From the NCBI GenBank assembly GCA_045643285.1, contig JAZUKN010000025.1, positions 1-64,000 of the forward strand: a DNA stretch of 64,000 nt, given 5' to 3'. The first letter of the stretch is position 1. Each line of letters begins with the position of its first letter. A program made the position numbers and the translations under genes. The notes under the pieces are model-generated. The model saw nothing but the letters and a program-made list of their open reading frames with translations, ran no database searches and was not told where the DNA came from. The DNA is from UMGS1696 sp045643285. Lineage in GTDB: Bacteria; Bacillota; Clostridia; Oscillospirales; CAG-272. Shown here piece by piece: positions 7,335 to 14,878 of this stretch.

Positions 7335-8819
7335 TTATTTGTTATTGTTTTCTTTTTGAATTTTGTCCGCTTCGTCGAGGATCGTCTCTTTTTCAGAGAA
7401 CGGGACGCGCTCACCGTCGATAAGCTGGTAGTTCTCGTGACCTTTTCCTGCAAACAGAACGATGTCGCCTTTTTTCGCCTCTCTTACGGCATATCTTACG
7501 GCCTCTTCGCGGTCAGCGATGATCTTGTGCGGTTTTGACCGATCAAAGTAGTTCATCACGTCGTCGATTATGTCCTCAGGACGCTCGTTGTCTGGATTGT
7601 CCGACGTTATGACCGTAAAATCAGCAAGATTTGCGGCAGTTTCCGCAAGCTCGCGGCGACGGATGAATGTTCGTCCACCGATGCATCCGAAGACGCATAT
7701 AAGTCTCTCCGGAGAGTATTTTCTCAGCTCCGTCAGCGCGTGAGTAAGGCTCAGTCCGTTATGCGCGTAGTCGATGATGAACGTTACCCCGTCGAGTGCG
7801 TCGACTATCTCGAACCGTCCTTTCACCGACAGCGTGCGTAACTTTTCTGCCGCAGTGTCAGGTTTGATTCCGCAGGACGCAACAGCCGCGATAGCCGCAA
7901 GTCCGTTGTATACGCTGAACTCTCCCGGCGTGCGAAGCCTTACCGGAGTTTCTTTGCCGTCTGCCGTCAATACAAATTCCACGCCGAGCGAGGTCTTGTC
8001 CCTGTATTGCACAAGAGACGACGCTTTGTAATCGGCTTCGTTTATGATGCCGTATGTGACAACTTTTCCGCTTGCTTTTTCCGTCATGTAAGACGAATAT
8101 TCGTCGTCAGCGTTTGCGATGACAGTCGCCGCGCCGTAATCGGTGAACAGCTTCCGTTTCGCGTCGCGGTATTCTTCAAACGATGCGTGCTCGCCCTTTC
8201 CGATGTGGTCGGGGGAGAGATTCGTATATATAACAGTGTCAAATTTTATCCCGTGGACGCGGTAGTTGTCAAGTGCCTGCGAGGACACCTCCATTACAAC
8301 GTGGGTAAATCCTCTCTCAAGCATGAGGGCAAAATATCTGTGAAGTTCGCGGCTTTCGGGAGTGGAGTTGATCGTTTCGTATCTGTCTTCCCCTATTACA
8401 ACGCCGTTTGTGCCGATGTACGCGCATTTTACGCCGCACGCGCACAGTATTTCTTCTATCAGAATTGCAGTCGTCGTTTTGCCTTTCGTGCCGGTTATGC
8501 CGATCACGGACAGCTTTTCAGCCGGTCTGTCGTAAAACTCGGCAGAAACCTCGGCGAGCCGCATCCGTGTATTGTCAACGAGTACCTGTACGCATCCGTC
8601 CGGCAGATCAATGAGCTTCTCTACCGCAAAGGCGCGGCATCCGTAGTCATAGGCACGAAGCGCGAAATCGTGACCGTCTGTTTTCGCACCGCGCAGGCAG
8701 AAGAAAAGCGAATCTTTTCCGGCTTTGCGCGAATCGTATTCTATTGAGCCTATTTCTGTTTCTGTGTTTCCGAAGATTTCCGAGGGAATACGCGCGAACA
8801 GCTCTTTCAGTGTTTTCAT
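7335..8819 (-). CDS. murE: UDP-MurNAc-tripeptide synthetase MurE
   Basis: This cytosolic Mur ligase adds the third amino acid (L-Lys or meso-DAP) to UDP-MurNAc-L-Ala-D-Glu, using ATP. Its 494 residues have the family layout: an N-terminal UDP-binding domain, the ATP loop GITGTKGKTTT (about 107-117), the STPES and SSQALD regions, and the C-terminal domain with GHENYQ. The box that correlates with substrate choice reads DNPDNERP. DAP enzymes usually carry DNPR, while Lys enzymes often lack that Arg (for example DNPA), so this one leans to L-Lys. The upstream racemase, ATP-grasp and amidase-like genes, only 9-19 bp apart, support a lysine-type cross-bridged wall. The specificity is an inference. 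Confidence 0.93.
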   Translation of the reverse strand: MKTLKELFARIPSEIFGNTETEIGSIEYDSRKAGKDSLFFCLRGAKTDGHDFALRAYDYGCRAFAVEKLIDLPDGCVQVLVDNTRMRLAEVSAEFYDRPAEKLSVIGITGTKGKTTTAILIEEILCACGVKCAYIGTNGVVIGEDRYETINSTPESRELHRYFALMLERGFTHVVMEVSSQALDNYRVHGIKFDTVIYTNLSPDHIGKGEHASFEEYRDAKRKLFTDYGAATVIANADDEYSSYMTEKASGKVVTYGIINEADYKASSLVQYRDKTSLGVEFVLTADGKETPVRLRTPGEFSVYNGLAAIAAVASCGIKPDTAAEKLRTLSVKGRFEIVDALDGVTFIIDYAHNGLSLTHALTELRKYSPERLICVFGCIGGRTFIRRRELAETAANLADFTVITSDNPDNERPEDIIDDVMNYFDRSKPHKIIADREEAVRYAVREAKKGDIVLFAGKGHENYQLIDGERVPFSEKETILDEADKIQKENNNK

Positions 8820-8834
8820 AAATCCACCGTAGTT

Positions 8835-9560
8835 TTATAAATCGTAAGTTTTGTCAAGTCCGACGGTTTTGTGTCCCATTAAATGAATGGACACCGCCGC
8901 AAGCACGGTCAGCGAATCGACAAAACGGGCATCCTTTATCTTCTTTCCGATCAGCGAAAGCTCTGTACATCCGAGAATAGCACAGTCGCATCCGCTCGAG
9001 AACATCGGCTCGGTGATCTTATACAGCTCTTCTGGCTCCGGAATAACGCCTTTCTTCACTTTGTCGTAAATGAGGTGCATCAGTGCCGCTTTGCCGTCGT
9101 CATCGGGTACGGCGTAGGAAAGCCCGTGCGCTTCAAGCTCGCGTTGATAGGATGACGTGTTGATCGTTCCCTCAGTTGCAAGGATAGCCGCTTTTTTGAA
9201 GCCGCATTTCTTGATATGTAAAACGGTTTCCGTGATAATGCTCGGCATCGGAACTGAGACGGACTTTTTTACTTCATCGAGGAAGTAGTGCGCGGTGTTG
9301 CAGGGAATCACTATCGCAGTCGCGCCGTAAGTTTCAAGAGAGCGCGCATCGGAAATCATCGCCGGAAGCGGATCGTCGTCGGAACGTCCGAGAATGAAAT
9401 CCGTCCTGTCGGGCGTTGTTGCGCGGCTCGAGAGAATAATGTCGATGTGATCCTGATCACGGGAGGCGAGAGTGTGCTCCGTGATAAGCTCATAGAAATA
9501 CGCGCTTGCCGCCGGACCGAGACCGCCGATTATTCCGAGCAGTTTTCTTTTTTCTTCCAT
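8835..9560 (-). CDS. Aspartate/glutamate racemase family protein
   Basis: This is a PLP-independent amino-acid racemase of the Asp/Glu family, 241 residues. It has the N-terminal GIIGGLGPAAS signature and the two catalytic cysteines: Cys87 in IPCNTAH and Cys198 in LGCTELS. The most likely reaction is L-Asp to D-Asp. It sits 9 bp after an ATP-grasp ligase related to D-aspartate ligases and 15 bp before murE. This order suggests that it supplies D-Asp for the peptidoglycan side chain, as Racfm does for Aslfm in Enterococcus faecium. Substrate choice cannot be read from sequence alone, and glutamate racemization is possible. Confidence 0.88.
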   Translation of the reverse strand: MEEKRKLLGIIGGLGPAASAYFYELITEHTLASRDQDHIDIILSSRATTPDRTDFILGRSDDDPLPAMISDARSLETYGATAIVIPCNTAHYFLDEVKKSVSVPMPSIITETVLHIKKCGFKKAAILATEGTINTSSYQRELEAHGLSYAVPDDDGKAALMHLIYDKVKKGVIPEPEELYKITEPMFSSGCDCAILGCTELSLIGKKIKDARFVDSLTVLAAVSIHLMGHKTVGLDKTYDL

Positions 9561-9569
9561 AAGAACGCC

Positions 9570-10805
9570 TTATTTTTCTTTCTTCGGGTAGTAAATCTCG
9601 TATTTTTTCTTCTGTCTGCGGAGCATTTCAAGTACGCAGATGAGTCTGAGAGGATTGAGGCACAAATCGGGACGGTAGAGGACCGAGGACGACTGTTTCC
9701 CGTCGGCGGAGAGCTTTTTTGCACGCTCCACGAGTGATTTGTCTTCCGTGTATTCATAAGCAACGGAGCGCGGTATGTGATGCCAGAAGAAGGCGTTTTC
9801 GACCTTCTCGCAGTCGTCTCCTTCGCTCTCGAATACTTCCGTGGCAAGCCGTGCGACATTCAGTCCGGCGGAAGTCAGATAAAAGTTCGAGCGACCCTGT
9901 CTCAGATTTATCTCGAATACTCTGAAATCGTCGTTCGTTCCCTCACGGAGCTTGATGTCAAAGTTTGCGAAACCGGTGTAGCCGATCTCTTCGAGCATAT
10001 CCTTGATCTTGTCGGCGATAGTCAGCGACGACACCGGCTCAGTGACTATTGCGGCATGGTTGCCGAGACCTTTCGGCGTGTGTTCTTCGAGCATCGTGTG
10101 ACCGAGACACATCGCGCGGACTTTTCCTTTGGCATCCGAAAACGTCGTGAACACTCTCATCTGCGAGTCACCGCCTGCGATGAACTCCTGTAGTATCATC
10201 TTTTCGGGATAGCCCGACGCATATATTTCCGCGATGATTTTCTCGGCGTCGTCGTCGTCTTTTGCGACGTAGACTTTCTTCATTCCGTCAAACGGGTGTT
10301 TCCAGTAGTCCACACTCGACGACGGCTTCACGATTATCGGATAATCAAAGCCGAGTTTTTCCGCCGTCAGATCGTCGGCTGTTTTCGGCTCAGTGAGAAC
10401 TACTGTATCGGGATGCGGGATGCCGAACTTGTCGCAAGTCTCGTAAAATTCAGCCTTGTGCGCGACTGTTTCAAGCATTTCAGCCGGCGGATAGGGAAGT
10501 ATGTAGTCCGACAATTCCTCGCGGTTGCGGATTATCATAGCCACATAGTCGTCTGTGCATCCGAACAGCACGAGCTTTTCACCGAGATGCGCGTCTGCAA
10601 AGCGGTGAAGCGTGTCGAGCATTACGGAATCACTGTCAATGTCCTTTATTGCCGTGAATTTGACTATTTTCGAGTATTTTGTCGCCGATACCGCATATCT
10701 TCCGAACGCATACGATTTAACTCCGTACTGCTCGTGGAACGCGCGTGCGACATTGTAGCAGTTGAGGTCTGCACCCAGAAGAACGGGTGTTATTACTTTT
10801 TCCAT
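9570..10805 (-). CDS. ATP-grasp ligase, probable D-aspartate ligase
   Basis: The 411-residue protein has an ATP-grasp fold. An N-terminal substrate domain begins with VLLGADLNCYNVARAFHEQY. The ATP-grasp part includes FDYPIIVKPSSSVDYW, MILQEFIAGGDSQMRVF, and the metal-binding end VFEINLRQGRSNFYLT. The N-terminus resembles D-aspartate ligases (Aslfm type) that attach D-Asp to the epsilon-amine of L-Lys in the wall precursor. Placement between an aspartate racemase and an asparagine synthetase fits this. It lacks the large two-module layout of carbamoyl-phosphate synthases. It could also be another carboxylate-amine ligase. The ATP-grasp assignment is firm, and the D-Asp role is an inference. 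Confidence 0.8.
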   Translation of the reverse strand: MEKVITPVLLGADLNCYNVARAFHEQYGVKSYAFGRYAVSATKYSKIVKFTAIKDIDSDSVMLDTLHRFADAHLGEKLVLFGCTDDYVAMIIRNREELSDYILPYPPAEMLETVAHKAEFYETCDKFGIPHPDTVVLTEPKTADDLTAEKLGFDYPIIVKPSSSVDYWKHPFDGMKKVYVAKDDDDAEKIIAEIYASGYPEKMILQEFIAGGDSQMRVFTTFSDAKGKVRAMCLGHTMLEEHTPKGLGNHAAIVTEPVSSLTIADKIKDMLEEIGYTGFANFDIKLREGTNDDFRVFEINLRQGRSNFYLTSAGLNVARLATEVFESEGDDCEKVENAFFWHHIPRSVAYEYTEDKSLVERAKKLSADGKQSSSVLYRPDLCLNPLRLICVLEMLRRQKKKYEIYYPKKEK

Positions 10806-10824
10806 TGCCGTTTATCTCCGTAAA

Positions 10825-12684
10825 TTATATTCTTCCGTTGTTTTCAATGAAGATTTTGTGCCATACAAGGAACGTTAACACCGTCCAGATCTTTCTCTGA
10901 TTCTTCGCTTTGCCTGCGCGGTGGTCGTCGAGCAGCTTCATGAGTGCGTCCGTGTCGAAGTACTCGCCTGCCGCTTCGGAGGTGAAGTATCCCTTGACGA
11001 GAGAATAGTATTTGTCTTTTTTAAGCCATTCTCTGATCGGAACGGGGAAGCCTTTTTTCGGTCTGTGCGCCCATTCGTCGGGAAGCGACATATTCGCGGC
11101 GGTACGCATGACGGACTTTGAATACTTGCCGTCTATCTTGTATTCAGCCGGAATCTGTTCGGCTTCTTCCATGACCTTTTTGTCGAGGTACGGCACTCTC
11201 AGTTCCAGCGAATGAGCCATACTCATCTTGTCTGCTTTGAGGAGAATGTCGCCCGGCAGCCACAGATTCATGTCAAGATACTGTTTCTTTTCAAGCTCCG
11301 AGAGATTTTTCACTCTGTCGTATATCGGCTTTGTGATCTCGGAGACGGATTTGCCGTTTTTGTATTTTCCTTTCAGCACGGCGACTGCTTCATCTTCGGG
11401 GAAAACGAGCGCCTGACCGATGAAATAATCTTCCGGCTGTCCGCTGCCCTTGATAATGAAATCGTGTCCCTTGAAGTAGGGAAGATGCTTTGTCAGTTTC
11501 GCGGCGCAGCGACGCATGAACGCCGGTATTTTCTTGTATTTACGCATACCCGGTGTTTCGTCGTACCATTCGTAGCCGGCGTATATCTCGTCCGCACCCT
11601 CGCCCGAGAGAACGACTGTAACGTGTTCCTTTGCGAGCTTTGCAAGAAAGTAAAGCGGAACGCACGAGGGATTTGATTGCGGCTCGTCCATGTGATACTG
11701 GATCGTCGGGAATGCGTCAAAGCATTCGTCGGCTGTGATGTGCTTCATGTAGTTCTGTATGCCGAGACGGTCGGATAGCTCTTTTGCCTCCGAAGTTTCG
11801 TCGAAGTTGTCGTAGTCAAACCCGACGGAGAAAGTCTTGTCGGGCATCAGAGTAGCCGTGATGTACGATGAATCTACGCCGCCCGAGAGGAACGAGCCGA
11901 CTTTTACGTCGCTTATCCTGTGCGCCGCTACGGATTCGTGGACTCTTTCGTCGATTTTCTTCGCACAATCGGCGTATGAAAGCGTGTCTTTTTTCGAAAA
12001 ATCAATGTCCCAATAGCGTACCTTTTCCAGAACGCCGTTCTTCACGGTGAAATAATGTGCCGGAGGGAGCTTGTATGTGCCTTTGAAGAATGTTTCTTCC
12101 ATTGAGGAATACTGGAACGTCAGATAGGGACGGAGAGCGTTTTCGTTGACTTCGGCTTTCCATTCGGGATGCTCGTAGAACGATTTGATTTCCGAGCCGA
12201 AGATCATAGCACCTGACGGCAGGATCGAATAGTAAAACGGCTTGATTCCGAACGGATCGCGCGCGCCGTAAAGAGTGTTCGTTTTTTTGTCCCATACGAC
12301 GAACGCGAACATTCCGCGCAGCTTTGACGCAAGAGATACTCCCCATTCTTCGTATCCGTGAACGACAACTTCGGAGTCCGAGCCGGTCTTGAAGACGTGC
12401 CCTTTTTCAAGTAATTCTTCTTTAAGCTCCATGAAGTTGTAGCTCTCGCCGTTGTAGACGACTGCGACTGTGCCATCCTCGTTGTAGAGCGGTTGAGAAG
12501 CGGCATCGCTTAAGTCTATGATTGACAGTCTGCGGAAGCCGAGAGCGCATGAGTCCTCAGCCGTCGTACCAGTGACGAAATAGCCGTCGGAGTCCGGTCC
12601 GCGGTGAACTATTCTTTCCGCCATTCTGCGGATGACTTCTTCGCGCCTGTCAATTATCCCCGTAAAACCTACGAATCCACACAT
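10825..12684 (-). CDS. Asparagine synthetase (glutamine-hydrolysing), AsnB/AsnH type
   Basis: This is a two-domain glutamine amidotransferase of 619 residues. The start was set at 12684 because it places Cys2 (MCGFVGF) as the N-terminal nucleophile after Met removal, and a CGGAGAT ribosome site precedes it. The class II glutaminase domain (about 1-200) has RGPDSDG and SYNFMELKEEL. The synthetase domain has the PPi loop SFLSGGVDSSY and SGEGADEIYAGY. It could make free asparagine. As the first gene of a unit with racemase, ATP-grasp ligase and murE, it may instead amidate D-Asp in the wall precursor, as AsnH does in Lactococcus lactis. Which role dominates is unknown. Confidence 0.9.
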   Translation of the reverse strand: MCGFVGFTGIIDRREEVIRRMAERIVHRGPDSDGYFVTGTTAEDSCALGFRRLSIIDLSDAASQPLYNEDGTVAVVYNGESYNFMELKEELLEKGHVFKTGSDSEVVVHGYEEWGVSLASKLRGMFAFVVWDKKTNTLYGARDPFGIKPFYYSILPSGAMIFGSEIKSFYEHPEWKAEVNENALRPYLTFQYSSMEETFFKGTYKLPPAHYFTVKNGVLEKVRYWDIDFSKKDTLSYADCAKKIDERVHESVAAHRISDVKVGSFLSGGVDSSYITATLMPDKTFSVGFDYDNFDETSEAKELSDRLGIQNYMKHITADECFDAFPTIQYHMDEPQSNPSCVPLYFLAKLAKEHVTVVLSGEGADEIYAGYEWYDETPGMRKYKKIPAFMRRCAAKLTKHLPYFKGHDFIIKGSGQPEDYFIGQALVFPEDEAVAVLKGKYKNGKSVSEITKPIYDRVKNLSELEKKQYLDMNLWLPGDILLKADKMSMAHSLELRVPYLDKKVMEEAEQIPAEYKIDGKYSKSVMRTAANMSLPDEWAHRPKKGFPVPIREWLKKDKYYSLVKGYFTSEAAGEYFDTDALMKLLDDHRAGKAKNQRKIWTVLTFLVWHKIFIENNGRI

Positions 12685-12757
12685 AAAATATATCTCCGGT
12701 AAATGATTATTTAAGTTATATTTGAGCATTCAGCCCGACTACAAAATATATCATCAT

Positions 12758-12786
12758 ATTATATCACATTGCGCCGAAAAAATAAA
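12758..12786 (-). promoter_or_regulatory. Possible promoter of the asn-murE-pheST unit
   Basis: On the minus strand: TTTATT, a 17-nt spacer and TATAAT, about 75 bp before the asparagine synthetase start. The -10 is perfect and the -35 is poor. Confidence 0.45.
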
Positions 12787-12829
12787 TACCTTATAAAAGA
12801 AAAATACGGGATTTTTTCTCTAAAATGAC

Positions 12830-12858
12830 TTGACAAAAACACAGTACCCCCGTACAAT
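12830..12858 (+). promoter_or_regulatory. Promoter of the PL8 lyase pair
   Basis: TTGACA (12830-12835), 17 nt, TACAAT (12853-12858), about 48 bp before the first lyase start. Confidence 0.75.
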
Positions 12859-12906
12859 GGACTTGAGCCATAATAAACATAAATGATATAAGACAGGAGA
12901 CCGATT

Positions 12907-14847
12907 ATGGAAGAAAAAGACATGACAAGAGACTACGAAATACTCGACGAGCGATATGGTGAAGTCAAAGATAACGTCGCCACATACCCGGGAGAAGAAT
13001 TTCTTAAATACAGGAGTGTTAAAATGAACAAGGATTTACAGATTCTCAAAGACAGATACATGAAAGACCTTCTCGGACGCGATTTCACGGACGAGGAAAA
13101 GTTTGAAGAAGTCAAAGCGCGTGTTATTCCCGGACAGTTCGAGGATTCCGTCCGCTTCTCGAATATAGACTATACGTCCGTAACGCGCAATAGCTGGGAT
13201 CTTCCCGGACATCTCTACCAGACGTGCGACCTCGCAGTAATTTACGCGCGCGGCAAATTCGCACGTATGGAGGAACTGAAGGATCTTTTCATCAAAGCGA
13301 TGAACGAATGGCTCAAAGCCGACTATGTCAACGCGAACTGGTGGCATAACGAAATAAACGTCGCCGGAACTATGTCTGATATCGGACTTCTCGCATGGGA
13401 TCTGCTTAACGAAAAGCAGAGACGTAAAGTTCATCTCATTATCGCACGAGGCTCGTTCATGTATAACTACGGCGCAAAGGAATGGACAGGCGCAAATCAG
13501 CTCTGGGGAACGAACATTGCCGCAAAGCACGCCATTATCATGAACGACATCGACTATATGCACGAGATCTCCGACAGAATGTACGAAGAAGTCGTTATCG
13601 GCATGAGAGAGGGTATACAGACGGACAACTCTTACTTCCAGCACGGTACACGTCTCTACGCGGGCGGCTACGGCAGAAACTTCATCTCGTCTCTCACGAG
13701 TATGCTCGGGCTCTTCGACGGCACACCGTTCGAACTTCCCAAAGAAAAAGCCGACATCCTCTCGAACTTCATACTCGACGGTGACAGATGGATGATCCAC
13801 AAAGGGATTTTCGACTATATAGCCTGCGGACGTGAATTTTCAAGACCGGGTTGGGGCGGTGCCGGGATGATATCCGGCGCGGCAAGAGGACTTTGTAAGC
13901 TCAACTCATTCCGCGATAAGGTCGAGCCTCTCACAAAATTTGCCGATGCGGTCGAAAATGAAAAAGTGTCCGTACAGGGCGTAAAATACTTCCCGGTAGC
14001 CGCTATGATGTGCACGCATATCGACGACTGGTATATCGGATTCAAGGGGGTAAGACCGGGTGCGACACAGGGCGAAGAGTGCAATATGGAGTACATCTAC
14101 TGCGCAAATCTCGCATACGGTACTACTACCTGCGTAATGCATTCGGGTAATGAATATCTCACTATGTCTCCTGTGTGGAACTATTGCCGTGTTCCCGGCA
14201 CAACGACACGCTATGAAGAGCCTGACGATCTTGCAAAGCACTCGAACGACTGCAACCGTTTCCAGCAGGGCGACCGCTTCGACGGCGGACAGCTCGGCGA
14301 CTGCGCTTACTCCGCTCAGACAGTTGAGCATCACGGCATCCGCGCGACTGTTGTTGCATTCGGCACACCTTGGGGCGTTGCGATACTCGGAAGCGGAATT
14401 TCGTCCGACACCGAGGGCGAAGAGCTTACAACGACAGTTGAGCAGTGCCTCGCAACCGGGAAAGTCAATATCTCCGATCGCCTTGTCGAGCACAACGGTA
14501 TCAAATATATCAATCTCGATATGAGAAACAAGTTCATTGCGTCGGTTGAACACCGCACAGGTACATGGAAACGCAATAATATTCCGATGGATGACATACA
14601 GTCCGAGGACGACGTTCTCGAGATCACGCTTGACAGAACGCACAACGGCTACGCTTATCTCATCCAGCCCGAGACAAAGGACGGAAAGTTCGAAGTCCTT
14701 GCAAATACCGAAGATTTCCAGGCTGTCCGCATTCCGGACGGACGTGTGTTCGCACATTTCTTCAAGGACGGCGCATATACATACACCGCAGAGGGTGACG
14801 CTGTTTCCGGAAAGGCTAACGAGTGCGTAGTTGTTGAAGCAAAATAA
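12907..14847 (+). CDS. PL8-family polysaccharide lyase, cytoplasmic
   Basis: The 646-residue protein has the layout of polysaccharide lyase family 8 (hyaluronate/chondroitin/xanthan lyases). An alpha-toroid half comes first, then a beta-sandwich with the typical VWNYCRVPGTTTR. The aromatic NWWHNEIN (144-151) and a candidate Asn197/His246/Tyr255 set match the catalytic N-H-Y of the family, and the His-Tyr spacing of 9 is the same. There is no signal peptide, so it likely acts on imported oligosaccharides. Two in-frame starts have good ribosome sites: 12907 and 13024 (codon 40). The later one aligns with the start of the next gene. The extra N-terminus (YEILDERY) looks like a copy of the following segment (LQILKDRY). 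The substrate is unknown. Confidence 0.8.
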   Translation: MEEKDMTRDYEILDERYGEVKDNVATYPGEEFLKYRSVKMNKDLQILKDRYMKDLLGRDFTDEEKFEEVKARVIPGQFEDSVRFSNIDYTSVTRNSWDLPGHLYQTCDLAVIYARGKFARMEELKDLFIKAMNEWLKADYVNANWWHNEINVAGTMSDIGLLAWDLLNEKQRRKVHLIIARGSFMYNYGAKEWTGANQLWGTNIAAKHAIIMNDIDYMHEISDRMYEEVVIGMREGIQTDNSYFQHGTRLYAGGYGRNFISSLTSMLGLFDGTPFELPKEKADILSNFILDGDRWMIHKGIFDYIACGREFSRPGWGGAGMISGAARGLCKLNSFRDKVEPLTKFADAVENEKVSVQGVKYFPVAAMMCTHIDDWYIGFKGVRPGATQGEECNMEYIYCANLAYGTTTCVMHSGNEYLTMSPVWNYCRVPGTTTRYEEPDDLAKHSNDCNRFQQGDRFDGGQLGDCAYSAQTVEHHGIRATVVAFGTPWGVAILGSGISSDTEGEELTTTVEQCLATGKVNISDRLVEHNGIKYINLDMRNKFIASVEHRTGTWKRNNIPMDDIQSEDDVLEITLDRTHNGYAYLIQPETKDGKFEVLANTEDFQAVRIPDGRVFAHFFKDGAYTYTAEGDAVSGKANECVVVEAK

Positions 14848-14878
14848 AATAAGGAAAGCGTTATGAAAGGAAAGCGTT

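Noticed and set aside
12685..12729. Longer start for asparagine synthetase
   Set aside because: It would bury the catalytic Cys2. The start at 12684 puts the Cys right after Met and has a ribosome site.
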